DNA from: Datnioides undecimradiatus | Taxonomy: Eukaryota > Chordata > Actinopteri > Lobotiformes > Datnioididae | DNA length: 64,000 bases | NCBI GenBank assembly: GCA_008933995.1 | Contig: WARS01000031.1 | Span: 1-64,000, forward strand | Direction: 5' to 3' | Shown here: piece by piece, positions 48,101 to 60,464 of the stretch | Position numbering within the stretch: position 1 is the first letter of the stretch | Layout: each line of letters starts with the position of its first letter | The notes under the pieces: model-generated | Seen by the model: only the letters and a program-made list of their open reading frames with translations | Told to the model about the DNA's origin: nothing | The model's database searches: none | Made by a program: the position numbers and the translations under genes

Positions 48101-50815
48101 GATTCCCTACGTTTTGTCCCACCTCTGGCTACCCATCATGTTGATGGCTGAAGATTTCCAAAAAGCACACTGGAAAGACAGAGAAGAGTAGACATGGAGA
48201 GATGAAGATACACACACAGGGAGAGAGAGAAAGAGAGCGAGAGGGAGATGAGCTAGGTGGGGTGGCAGAACAAGCAGGGGGTATCAGGCTAATTAAAGCA
48301 AGCATTTGTCAGAGATTAAGCCTTAAACAGAAAAGGTCATCTGAGCACCAGAGCGCACTGTTTCGCTGCTGTGCTCTTAGGGCAGTCTAAACCTTTCCAA
48401 GCTAAATGGTAAAGGTGCTATTTGCCAGAAATGGGGGAGGGGTTCCAGAGCCCGACCCGTGGCAAGAGTGACACTCGGGTCATTGGTTCTTCACTGTCCA
48501 TTACACATGCTGGTCAAATCTGGCGATCGGTGTCATTTAGGGATGAAAAATAAGTGCTCGAACAAGATCAATAGATACAGCCATCTGTACCAGCTGTGAT
48601 TAATTGACTGTCACCAATTAATGACTAGCCTGTTGCAACGCAATGCAATCTTAGCGGGACAATGGGACTTGTCAGAAATATGGGTATTTCTTTCATTTCG
48701 GTCTGTTATTGGCTATTTCAGAGTGAGTTTCCCAGTATGAAATTCGTGAACCACTTTAGTTACGATTTGAATGTTTACTATGGCACACTAGAGCGTCTCT
48801 CTGGCAGCATCTTGCATTTCAGGTGCTCTTTGAAGTTCTTTTTGATACTGAGACAAATATGGGCTTGAATGAAAGCTCACGCTGCAAACACATCTACACA
48901 TTTTTTATAGTTAAATCAGAAATGGTTACTAAAAATATGTCATTTGTTGTATATAGCTGCTCTGAATCTGAATGGATTTAGATAAATCATTATTATGCAG
49001 TGATAATAAAAAGTAATATCAAATAATATTATGCAAACTGATGATATTTAGCTTAGTTTAACCATTTTAATCATGTACATTTATTCCACATGTGCTCTTA
49101 CAACCACTGGCATTATGAAAAATGAGTGAGAACAAGAGATCCATTTGATTTTCTGTTGAAAACAACCAAACAAATACTGCTGATGTTTTTAAAGAGAGAT
49201 CAGTGTACAAGCTTGTTTTGCAATCAGTCAATGCTAATCACATTAGATCCTGACAAGATGTCCCGGTCTGAGATCCAATGAAGCATGGGACATGTTGGTT
49301 TAGATATGAGTAATGGCCATAGAGGACTAAACTGTGGTGGATATAATTTAAAATATTTGTATTGGAAATTATGTTAATCACTCTGTATTGTTATAAATTA
49401 GATAATTTACCTGAGATGAAGGCTTGCAAAATATTAAATTGCAGTCCTCCTTATGGGTGGGTTTTAAGTGAATGAGTGTGCTGTTGGTGTCATCTTAGTA
49501 AGGAAGTGTCATTTTGCAGCCATTTTTGTTTAGAATATTTGACATTGCAATAGAAAATGATTTTGGCCTTTGCTGTAATTTATCATTTTAATATAACAAA
49601 AAACTAATAATAAATATAAACCAAACATCATAAAGCATTACAAAAAATCTAAGACATAACTTTGTTATTGGCAACACGTTGGCCTATTGCAGCCAAGGTT
49701 TTAAGGGAAAACTACTCAGTAAGTTCTCATCTGCTTTACATTTTGCCAGAACTTTTTTGGAATAACAATATGAAGGGGTTTACTCGAAGAACTGCTATAT
49801 TTGTCTACAGGATCATTTTAACCCAAATAGAAAGCATCTGTGTGCTGCTGTATATCTGCAAGATGTATTTATTTTTACCACATTAAACATTTGCAAACTC
49901 TTTTTTTTCCAGGTTCATTTTTAACATTTATTTTGTGTGACATGCAAATCACTCCCCAATTTCCGCCTCCCAGTGGATGGCTGTTTTTTTTTTTATTGGT
50001 TTTTATGGTGACAGCTGTCTTTCCCCATAAAACCTTTTGGGAAATGTTGTAGTTTGTGTCCTCTGTGTGCATGGTTGCCTGTGTGTAAAGTTCAGACCTT
50101 TAATGTTCACAAACATAAATTTTGTGAATTGTTGGTGTAAATTTTAATTGTGCATGTTTATGCTTGGGCTCCCAAACTTTGTGGTGGACTGACCTTCAGC
50201 AAATTCTACATTGACTGGTTTAAAAAACAGTGGCAGAGGATGAATTCAGTTGTCAACCCAGCTTTTATCTATTCTCACCTAAGACCTATGTACATGCTCG
50301 TTTTCTCTACAGTCACTGGATGGACTCATTCAGCTGATTTCATACAAAAGCTCTAAACATATTTATGGTAAGTGAATTTTGAAACTTACATTGTTATTGC
50401 ATTATAAATGACATTTATAATAATATAAATCACAAGTGCTTCTTAAGTTGGTTGAAGTTGTGTCCTCTTAGACTAATTCATAACACACAACAACGAGAGG
50501 CAGAAAAGCTGTACAGACACTAATCCATTAATTAGTGGCAGAAGTATTGAGATCCTTTTATTACTACTGATTTTCAGTTTGGTAAAGGTACAGAAATATT
50601 GTCATCATACAATGCATGAATTATAACTATTGAAACATATGTAAGCCTATGTAGCAGCTGGCAAAGGCAAACAAAATATATTGGATCAGTGTGCATCCGC
50701 AAAGTAGATAGAATTGTCAGTTTAATGTAACACAGTGAAATATACAATTCTTCCCTCCCATTTCAGTGGAGTAGAGGTCCAAAGTAGCATAAATGAAAAC
50801 ACTAAAGTAAAGTAC
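45170..50815. other. Intergenic, end of the gene desert before obi1
   Basis: No gene is visible. A GT-rich simple repeat lies at 45505-45560. CATAATTAAT (45242-45251) is an exact ten-base core of the POU4 consensus. Candidate regulatory stretches by composition are 47160-47350 (CCTAATAATTAGG) and 48280-48680 (several ATTA cores). ATTCAT-TATTT-ATGAAT forms an imperfect dyad at 47902-47918. AT-rich DNA fills 48880-50800. Confidence 0.4.
45505..45560. repeat. Interrupted (GT)n repeat
   Basis: A GT-rich simple sequence with GA and GC interruptions. Confidence 0.8.
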
Positions 50816-50819
50816 AAGT

Positions 50820-51078
50820 AGGCCTACTTTAAAACTTTCATTCTTAAAAACATTACTGGATTATATGCAGCCCCTTGTGCACAAATTGTTACGATGGGAG
50901 TGACAAGTACTTTGTCAAACGGTTGCGGAAGTACAGCCTTTTGGGCCTTTATGGCCTTCCGTAGTTTTGAGACTGGGCGCGCGACAGAGCAGGTCCTGGT
51001 GGGAAATTTGTATCTCCTCGAGGCGACTGCGCTCTCTGTGCTGCGTGTGTGTGTGTCCACTGCATTTTCCTTCACAGC
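50820..51078 (+). promoter_or_regulatory. obi1: obi1 promoter and 5' UTR
   Basis: CG content rises just before the obi1 start codon. A consensus ETS site GCGGAAGT lies at 50925-50932, a GCGCGCG patch at about 50977-50983 and an E2F-like GGTGGGAAA near 50999-51007. There is no TATA box. An ATG at 50894 opens a frame that overlaps the true start out of frame, so it would act as an upstream ORF if transcription begins before it. Confidence 0.45.
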
Positions 51079-54000
51079 ATGGCTCTCAACTTCCAGGCAT
51101 CTACTCTGTCTCTGACTTTGCCGATTTCGTGCCAGATATGTCTCGGGAAGGTAACCGTTAACTGCCGTTCTCTTTTCAAATCGTTAACGTGCCTCAGCCG
51201 TTACACAAAGACGGTGTGTTTACACGGGATAAACCGCTGCCTACGTCGTTACGTCGTCAGCTTCAACGCAACAATAAGTTCGTGCGTCTGGCGTTTGCTG
51301 CTGTTATCATCTCAAAACTGTGTTCCTGGTATTAAAGCGTCACATTGTGAATATTGACTAATAATCTCGTGTTTTCTCTCCGTGTAGGTCAGGCAGCCGG
51401 TCATTTGCACCAACCACCACGTGTTCTGCTCAGCCTGCATGGAAACGTGGTTAAAGAAAGCCAGCCAGTGTCCCACCTGCAGAGTCCCAGTCACGGCAGA
51501 GAACCCCTGCAGAGAAATCATCGGTGAGTAGCTCTGTACACACAAGGGAAAAACAAGACAAGAGAGGAGAGTTGATGTGAGGCTTCATCTGCCTGCAGCA
51601 TGGCACCGTTGAGTCATCGTGACATCATATTAAATAAAACAAGTTGTAAAAGTTGCAGCTGAGTTAAAGCAGCTGAAATGTTTCTTATCAACAGCCCAGT
51701 CACTCTTATCAAATATAACTAACTCTGTCGTTGACATCATGTGAACCCATCAAAGGCCAGTAAAAGTGACTTGCTTTTGTCAGACAGGTTCAACCGAAGC
51801 TTCATTTGCTAAAACTAGTTTTGAAATTAAAAACCTTCTGCACGCGAGTTGTTGGGTTTTTCTTCCTGTATGCAGCATTGTATGATGATGTAGACTATGA
51901 TTTATGAAAATCACACAGCTCTATAGTTTGTCTGTCTTTTTTTTTTTTTTTTTTTGTTGGCCTGATCATTTTTGGATAACTTTGCAAAGGCCAATAGGCT
52001 CCAACATATGTTGAGTCATCTATGAATGAACAGAGCACCAGAATATTTCTTTCTTTTCAGCAACTTCAACTCTTTACACATTTACCAATCTGAGCAAAAC
52101 CAGGGTCATTCTAAAATATATTGGGATCTTACTTGTGAACAGCATACAACGTGAAAATAAGACCTATTTGGAGCTGCTGAAAGGCACATATTTCATATTT
52201 TGCTGTTTTTATCTGCCAGTTTTTGTGCTAATGTAGACTAAACATGGCCTTCTCCTTTGTTGAACTAGAGTATAGATGATATTGAACTCTGTGTTAGGCA
52301 GCCTACAAGTATATTTCCCAAAATGTCAAATAAATCTACTTATGTGAAAGCCAGGACAACAACAGGACTAAGCTTACTTTCAGTATAAGAGGCAGAAAGT
52401 CAGTTTTTCACCGTTATGCTTTTACGTTTTTTGGGGTAGCATCTCTCTAGTAATATCACTAATGCACTACTGACCCTCCATTAAAGCAGAGTGACTTTGG
52501 AACACAACTTAAATATGTTCATTATTAAGTCTTTTACTCTATTGATGCATTTACAGGGGGCTCAAATGAGAGTGATTACAGTGACAGCCCGTCTATGAGG
52601 AAATGTCTTAGAAAAACCAGAGGGGAGCTGCTCTTAAGGGAGTATGAGGTATGGGTTCATCATGCCATGTATTTTCATGTCTTTTAACAACCATAACAAG
52701 AGCATGTTGATGCCTTGTATAGATCAAGGTGTGTATCACCACAAAAGATTTCCTTAAATGATCTCAGAACGCAGAATACCTGATGGAGAAGTTTACTTTT
52801 TTGTCTTTGGATAATTTGCATTACATCTCAACAGAATGTGTCAGCTTCTGTGAAAGCAATTTATTATTACTTTACATTACAGCACAATTCCCAGCCTTAA
52901 AGTTGCCAGAAAGGGGAACAATGTTTTAATTGCAGATGTACTAACTCTTAAACACTACAGTAATCTTTATTTATCACAGTGACACAGAAATGTGGTTAAT
53001 AAACGCTGCTTTCGGTCCAACACTGTTCCTTTCTTATCAGGAGGAAATCGAAGGGCTCATCAGAGAAAACGAGGAGCTGAAAACAAAAACTCAAAGTCTG
53101 GAGTCACAACTGAAGACTGCTTTGGATCCCTGCAGCATTAATACAGTGCGGACAGATGACCAAAAAGTTGACCCCTGTGTCCTGGAAGAATGGACGAACA
53201 AGCTGCGGGCTGCCACGGATGTTTGTGATAAAGTAAAGCAGGACATGGACAAGCTAAAGGAGGTATGTAACCTATAGCATTTAAGAAACTGCATGATTTT
53301 TATAATACAGTATATTGGTAGACAAAGGAGAAATGTGGCTTTTTGAGTATCCTCTAGTGGGAGGTCAGAGCACAGGGTAAAAAGTAAGAATTCACAATGA
53401 TGTCCATTATTCCTGTAATCGTATTCAGGTTAAAAAAAAAAAGAACTGACAAAGTGTAATTGTAATTGTTACCGGTGTTATCAACTGTAAAACTAGAATG
53501 TACTGAACCCTCACACAGTGTTGTTTACCCACATAAATACTGTCTTTCAACAGAACCTCTGACTTGCTGAGCCTACTTTCAGCCTCATTCTGTGGAGCAT
53601 AAATACTGTTAATTTGCTTCCTCTATGAAATAACGTGTAACATGCCGCAAACATGTTTCTCCAGGCAAATAAGGCATTGCGGTCTCAAAATGTGGACCTC
53701 GTACAAGAGAATATGAGACTGAAAGCGGAGGTGGTGAGCAGATCACCTCAGAAGTAAGTGTCTTTCTCGTGTTGATGTTGCATATATGCTGTTTATACCT
53801 TTTCTGACTCGCATTAAGACAAAATAAACTGTTAGGAATGGTTGTCTTTGCACATTTCAGTTTGTTTTGAACTGGGTTTCTTCCATTGGAAAGGAGTGGA
53901 TTAGGTTTCAGTAACTTGCAGCTGAGGTGGTATTTCTTGTACATATACCAAAAGTTACTCTACTTCACAGTCATATTAGCCATATTACATTACTTAGCTT

Positions 54001-55447
54001 AAGCTCTGTCAAAATGGTACACGAACAAACTAAAGACATCAACTGATCTGTCCCCAGGTTTGGTCGTTACACAGTGGCAGCACTGGAAGCTAAAATCCAG
54101 CAGTACGAGCGTGATGTGGACCACCTGAAGAGGGCTCTTGAGCGTAGTGACCAGTACATTGAAGACCTGGAGTCGAAGGTCAGGAAGCATGAGAAGGGAC
54201 ATCTTGAAGTGCAGGAAGAGTGTGGGAGTGGCAGGGCCGGCTCGGAAGCTTTTACACAGCAACAGAAAATCAACATGATGATGAGGAGCTTGAGCGACAA
54301 CGAGAGGGCGTCAATCTGCAGCAATCCAGAAGCAGAATGTCGAACGCTTTCCAGAAATCACAGCTTGATGTTCTCGCCAGCTGCAGATCACAAGGGGTTT
54401 AAGAAGAATCTCACAGAGGACCAGAAAAAACAGGACTTGGACAGAAGCTCAGCTGACATTTTGCCCACAACACCATCCTCTGCCTTTCGGTCACTGACTC
54501 TGAGGAGCCCCGGCATTCGTGAAAAGAAAGTTGCATTTAAACCTGGGTCATATCTGAGGAGGCTTGATTTTGAAGAATTTCCTAGTCCTTGTAAGAGCAG
54601 CAGCACCACGGAGAACCACTTCAGCAGCCTCGACAAATTCCCTAAAGGTGTGCCTCCAGATACGGACATGGAACCCCCAAAGTCTGTCTTCTGGGGTGGC
54701 TGGCAGATGTCTGAACCTAATGAACGGTTATGTCCTGGTCCAAGTAAACAGTGCACAGATAAAGGAGCTGCATCCACTAATGTTATAGGTGATAGACCTG
54801 ACAGTTTTCAGATATCCAGCGAGGCCTCCATGGATGCAGCTTATCTGGACAAAATCTCAGAGTTGGACTCCATGATGCTGGACGGAGAGAGTTCCAGTAG
54901 CCGTGGATCCCAGCTCTCCCTGGCTTCGTCCCCTCCCACAGACTTAGACAGCACACTCATCCCAGAACCAAAAACCTGCTCTGATGTCTCGCCTAGTCAT
55001 GGCGGCAAACCTGTGATAACGTGTGACCGGAGGAGCAATCGGCAACCACATGACGACATCAGTGGCCCACTGAATGACAAAGCAGCTCTAAACACCTCTG
55101 TGGAGGAAAGTTTTGCTGCACTCGGGTCAGGCAGGGAGAGCAGCGCCCACATCCCTGGCTGTGGAGGGCACAGAGCGCCCTCTCAGACTGATGAACTGTC
55201 TTTTGATTTGCTGTTTGATTCGCTGGAAGAGAATAAGGCTGGTCCCTCTGGCTGCCTCAGTCCAACGAGGCAAGACAACGATCCTGTAAACCCTTCCTCC
55301 TCCTCCTCTTCCTCCTCCAGCTGCATTGGCAAACCTGTGAACACACTAAGAGACAGATATGCACTGAACTTCAGTCAGCCAACGAAGAGAAAGTCTCACA
55401 GCCCCTTTAACACAAGCAGTCCCACGAAACTTTCAAAGCTCATGTGA
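51079..55447 (+). CDS. obi1: ORC ubiquitin ligase 1 / RNF219 (6 coding exons, 666 aa)
   Basis: Coding exons: 51079-51150, 51388-51523, 52557-52648, 53041-53262, 53665-53753, 54058-55447 (2001 nt, phases consistent). An N-terminal C3HC4 RING finger uses C18, C21, C31, H35, C38, C41, C52 and C55. Coiled-coil segments span about residues 100-135, 155-200 and 207-245 (RALERSDQYIEDLESKV at the end). The large last exon encodes a Ser-rich, mostly disordered tail with the vertebrate-conserved block AAYLDKISELDSMM (about 464-477), a poly-Ser run near the end and a basic KRK-type nuclear signal by the C-terminus. The protein is known to multi-ubiquitylate ORC3 and ORC5 to license origin firing, in the nucleus. 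It is somewhat shorter than the human protein (about 726 aa), the difference lying in the disordered tail. The start is in strong context (A at -3, G at +4), and the ATLSLTLPI-like N-terminus matches the family. Confidence 0.95.
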
Positions 55448-55925
55448 AGGCTCTAAAAACTGAAGCTGTGTGTCGTCATTGTACCATGCGCTGTAGTGTG
55501 TGTTGGTCAGACTACACAAGGCTGGAAACACTATCTCCATGTTACTTTCGAAAAAAAAAAAAAATTGTGAATGTGCTGCTCCAGTGTAACTTATTATCTG
55601 TTTGTCGTTTTGTCTCCTGTGATATTGTGTAACTTAAGACAAAATATGAAACGTTGACATGATTGTTCCATCGCAGTTCAATGCTTTTAAGGTCAGTCTG
55701 TACAGTCTGTTGTAATCAGTCACCTCTGTGCTGTTTGTTAAACTGTAGTGGATCCTTGCTGCTGCTCAGCCAAGTTATATGTGTTTGTCATTTCGATAAA
55801 GCCACATTGCAATCTTTCAATGATGACACACAGTACTGAAGACAGGCTATCATGGAAAACGATATTTTGAATTGAATATTGTTGTAGTGTAAGAGTATGA
55901 AATAAAATACTGATGCAATGAAGAA
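55448..55925 (+). other. obi1: obi1 3' UTR
   Basis: From the TGA at 55445-55447 to a canonical AATAAA at 55901-55906, so cleavage is expected about 55920. A poly-A stretch at 55551-55563 is internal and could mis-prime cDNA. Confidence 0.7.
55901..55906 (+). terminator. obi1: obi1 polyadenylation signal AATAAA
   Basis: This canonical hexamer lies 454 bases after the stop codon and is followed by TG-rich sequence (ATGCATGTGTTTTTTG). Confidence 0.7.
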
Positions 55926-55929
55926 ACGA

Positions 55930-56830
55930 TGCATGAGATGCATGTGTTTTTTGTTTATTTATTTATTTATTTATTGCATTTTCTATTGACTTTTGCAGGA
56001 TCCACCACAAGATTCACACGTGCCACTTTTGGCCAGACTTGACCAATGTTTTGTGTTAATATTTAGTAAAAAAGCGACCTTTTTTTCCTTGACATTATAA
56101 CATTACTTCTTTTCCTGATGATTTGCATGCCGTTAAACAGTAACAATGATTCATTTGCTACCAGTGAAAGACAAAAAAGCACAGCCCGTTCATGCCGATA
56201 TAAAAGCATGTTGTAGCCTATAACGACACACATTAGAGACCTCACACGCCCCGTAATTCCACTGTAGCAGAAAGCGCCTTATTTATTATGCAAATTTAAC
56301 GATATCATGTATATTTCACATACCTCTAATCGCTGCATGAAATTTTAATTGGGTAACCGTTGTGGTTTGAATAAATGAAGTGTTAATTCATTGGGATTAA
56401 TTAATTTAGGTAAAGACTGTGTACAAGGTTACGCTGGTGTATTAAATCAATTTGTTTAGTGCTCATCTGGTGATGATGGGCTTTAATGATAAGGCGGCGG
56501 TCTCATTACTTCTAAGGGTTAAGACAAGAGACAGGACAAACCACGTAACCTGCACATTTAAATGTGAGACACCAGCTGATAAAACTAACAAAATAAAGGT
56601 ATCTATAATATTTCTTTCATATATGGTTGAAATCTGATAATTTTGCATGTAAATGAATCATGTCAGATCCTAACCTATTGAATTCTAACTCATTTTCTAT
56701 ACTTTCTCCTGTATAATTCTACATAAAAGCAGCTTCTTAAAATCAGATGGATAAAGACTAGTCAGAAGTGTGATGCAGCTTAAATAAACAGCGATAAGTC
56801 AATGGTTTACGGCCTCCAAGTAAAGAATTA
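55930..56830. promoter_or_regulatory. obi1-pou4f1 spacer, candidate proximal pou4f1 control region
   Basis: After a (TTTA)n run at 55954-55975 the spacer contains a dense cluster of POU and homeodomain sites: a perfect octamer ATGCAAAT (56288-56295) inside TATTATGCAAATTTAA, GCATGAAATTTTAATTG (56334-56350), and GATTAATTAATTTA (56395-56408). Distance to the pou4f1 start is 0.9-1.0 kb. Brn3a is known to autoregulate through upstream sites in mammals, so this is a reasonable candidate, but the function here is inferred. Confidence 0.4.
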
Positions 56831-57269
56831 GGCCTAAAGGCAATGGGACCGGCGTAGTTCCGTGGCGGGATGGAGTGGAGCGAGCCCTTAAAAACGCAGG
56901 CGTCTAGTCTCCAGATGTTACTGCCTGCCCTGTGAGCAGTTTTTATCTGTCAGCCTGTTCACTGTTCTGGCAGTTTATGTCTCGCGAGAGCAGCCGAGCA
57001 CGGGCTTGACGAGATCTGAGGCGCTCAGGTGTAAGAGCCTCTCTCATCCCCAGCAGTGGGAAACAGTAGACAGATAAGTGCGTCTGAGAGACTGCAGGCA
57101 TCTCTGTGATCTCCGGGCTCAAGGCTGCACTCGGCGCACTACACAGCGAACTACACTGCATCATTACTGGATAGGCAAAGGATCACTGTGTATCTATGAC
57201 TATTTTTCAGCTCTTGTAGCCGTTTCCCCCCCTTCTTCCCGTGCACTTTAATTGGAGAAGCTCGCCAAG
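56831..57269 (+). promoter_or_regulatory. pou4f1: pou4f1 promoter and 5' UTR
   Basis: CG-rich sequence leads into the ATG. A perfect ten-base palindrome TCTCGCGAGA (56980-56989), the core element known to be bound by BANP, lies 280 bases before the start codon. A TTAAAAA (56888-56894) could serve as a weak TATA-like box. The exact start site is not determinable. CGCCAAG before the ATG gives a good translation context. Confidence 0.5.
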
Positions 57270-58797
57270 ATGATGTCCATGAACAGCAAACAGCCGCACT
57301 TCGCCATGCATCCCTCTTTACCCGAGCACAAGTACACCACCCTGCATTCCAGCTCGGAAGCTATAAGGAGAGCCTGTCTACAAACTCCACAGGTAAATTA
57401 TCCAACAAAAAAAACTTCGGCTTTGTCCTTTTTTCGTGTTTAGGCTGCATGTAGCGCTGAACGCTGTCTGTGCGTAATAACAAGAGGTGCTCCAAGGCAC
57501 ATTCAGCAAAGACGCGCACTTAATGTTTTTTTCATGTATTCCTCGGCAATCACTCGAAGAGTCTTCTTTTTGAAAGCATGCTCACGCAAAGGCTTTACTG
57601 TTTTTGTATTAATTTTTATGACTTGCTGCTTCTGAAGGAATACTCCGGCTGTGCTGTGTGTCGCCAAAAGTCCCGACTGACAGTTACATGCATTTATGTT
57701 TTTTTTCTTTTTTCCTCCTTTCTTCTCCTTTCTCCTCCGTGTCTTTTTCCTTTTCCCCATTCATTTTGCTCCGTTTTATTCTCCCCTCTGCTCCCTTTTA
57801 ATTTCCGCCCTCGCAGCTGCAGAGTAACATATTCGCCAGCCTGGATGAGACCCTGCTGGCCCGGGCTGAGGCTTTGGCGGCTGTGGACATCGCCGTGTCC
57901 CAGGGCAAGACGCACCCGTTCAAGCCCGACGCCACCTACCACACGATGAGCACCGTGCCATGCTCGTCGACCTCCACTGTTCCACTGGCCCACCACCATC
58001 ATCACCATCACCACCATCACCAGAACCTGGAGCCCCCGGACATTATGGACCACATCAGCTCGCCGTCCCTCGCCCTGATGTCCAGCGCGCACGACGGGAC
58101 CGGCGGTGGAGGTGGCGGGGGCGGCGGAGGTGGCGGCGGAGGGCTCATCTCCACCTCCTCCCACCCGCACTCTCACATGCACGGCTTGGGTCACCTCTCC
58201 CACCAGGCTATGAGCATGAACTCGCCTCTCACTCATCACGGGCTCTTACCGGGCCACCACGGTGGTAGTCAAGGCGGCCCAGGGCTCACTAACACCGGAC
58301 TCCCCTCCATCAATGACTCGGACACAGACCCAAGGGAGCTGGAGGCTTTCGCAGAGCGCTTCAAGCAGCGGAGGATCAAGCTGGGGGTGACCCAGGCGGA
58401 CGTGGGCGGCGCTCTGGCTAATCTCAAAATCCCCGGCGTGGGATCACTGAGCCAAAGTACAATTTGTCGTTTCGAATCGTTAACTCTCTCCCACAACAAC
58501 ATGATTGCGCTCAAACCTATCCTCCAGGCCTGGCTGGAGGAGGCCGAGGGGGCCCAGAGGGAGAAAATGAGCAAACCTGACATTTTCAACGGAGGGGAGA
58601 AGAAGCGCAAGAGGACCTCGATAGCGGCTCCAGAAAAGAGGTCTTTGGAGGCTTACTTCGCCGTACAGCCTCGACCGTCGTCCGAGAAAATAGCAGCAAT
58701 CGCTGAAAAGTTGGACCTGAAAAAAAATGTGGTGCGAGTGTGGTTTTGTAACCAAAGACAGAAGCAGAAGAGGTTGAAATTTTCCGCTACTCACTGA
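57270..58797 (+). CDS. pou4f1: POU class 4 homeobox 1 (Brn3a), 2 exons, 367 aa
   Basis: Exons are 57270-57392 and 57817-58797 with a 424-base intron, the two-exon layout of POU4 genes. The N-terminus starts MMSMNSKQPHFAMHP and holds the POU-IV box around HSSSEAIRRACLQTP (26-40). A run of 10 His (100-109) and 14 Gly (137-150) follow. The POU-specific domain is about 212-286 and the POU homeodomain about 304-362, with WFCNQR in the recognition helix and KFSATH at the C-terminus. It binds DNA in the nucleus to specify sensory, habenular and retinal ganglion neurons. It is shorter than the human protein (about 420 aa) because Ala- and Gly-rich spacers are missing. POU4F2/3 are excluded by the N-terminus and by linkage to obi1. 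The second AG six bases inside exon 2 would drop L42-Q43, which vertebrates retain. Confidence 0.97.
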
Positions 58798-60428
58798 TGG
58801 GCGAGGAAAAGAACAAAAAAATAATAAAAAGTTGTGTGACTGAATTTGGGGACCAAGGGACACTAAGACACCATTTTCAGTCTTTTGTCTCCGGCGATTT
58901 TACACGCTGGTGCACAATGGGCTTTAGATACCCATTTTATGAGGCTTCATATATCTTGTTTATTTTCACGTTATCGGTGAATGTCAAGTATGCAAATAAC
59001 AGATTACACAAATTTCGCTCAGTTGTTTCGAGGGAAAAAAAAAAGTTTAGCGACGTCGACATTGCCTTTTCAAACACGTGGAAAGAGGTAATTTGCTTGA
59101 TACTATAGCGAGTTATTTTCTCCGAATAGGCCTATTATTTGAAGTATAGCCATTTACGAATTACCTCATTGATTGTTGAACTGTGTTTTTGGTTTGATCC
59201 TTTGTCGTTGTTGGTATAGAATAATTCATGCATCTCTTCATTTATTCATCTGTTCGTTTTCTTCTTATTTGGAGGCTGCTATAAACTCAGATTTAGTTGC
59301 AAACTTTTATGGCTAACGAGGAAATAAAAATGTAGGCCTGCATGAAATCCGAATTCACGGGCAGTAATTTAGCCTCTATAGGCTGTCACATCTAGAGATA
59401 TATTTATTTTGAATTTGCACAAAAAGGCCCTTTAGGTTTATATTAGATCGGTTCTGTCGAAATGGTTTTTGTATATACAGACATCACTTTGTCACTTATC
59501 AGAGGTGAGCTCCCGTGTTTGGGAAATAAATTCTAGGGTCTATCGACACCATTGGCATCGCGAGGGAAAGTTTCAAACAGATCCACAGAGCACGACAGCC
59601 TTGTGCGCTTCGTCAAGGAGGAAAAACAAAAACCCTTAAGTTTTCTTTTCACGTGTTTCAGTTTGCAGTGCAAACACTCTATGCATTGGAAAAAGAATCA
59701 CTGCGTACAGTAGAGCTGTCTACTGATAGACCTTATTTTGTGGATGGTGTAAGTCACTGTTAAAATGCCTGTTTTCACGTTAAGATCACCACGTTGTTTG
59801 TCGTGTTAACTGTTACGGAAACGTTGTGTAAGTAATATTTTACTTTGTGCACAAGTATGTTTACAAAACTGCGGCGACATGTGCATCATGGAAAATGTCC
59901 CACTGTCTCCTTCTCCCCCTCCCCCCTCACAACTTCTTCACTCTCTCCTCTGTTGTCCTCTTACTTTCATTGGTACTATTCATCCTGTAAGCCAAATTCA
60001 ACAGGGAGGTGTGTTCCAGCAATCTTCTAATAAATTGAAGAAAGAAAACGATGTTTTCTGGTTGTGATTGGGCCTACACTGAACGCATCGAGGTTTCAAG
60101 ATAAATATTGGTGTTATTATGGTGTCGCTATGGCCACATGATATTCAATATAAACTGAGGCGTTACTTTATTCCAAATGTCACTTTGGATATAATTGAAA
60201 TTTACTTCATTTTTACTGTTTCCGCTTGCATTTTTTTTTTACTATCGAGATAAAATGATTCATCGAAATATTTGTTTGTAGTCTTCAAAGTTTGTCGAAT
60301 TTATGTCCCTGAAATGACCTCAATTTAGGAACAGGAAGCCTTGATGTAAACCACAACTAAGTTAAGGAGATAAAAAATACTGCAGGCCTTTCTGAGACTT
60401 CAACTCAGATTTTTTTTGTTTTTTTCGG

Positions 60429-60464
<36 letters not shown>

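Noticed and set aside
57694..58239. 181-codon minus-strand frame opposite pou4f1
   Set aside because: It mirrors the GC-rich pou4f1 exon, including the His and Gly runs, and resembles no known protein.
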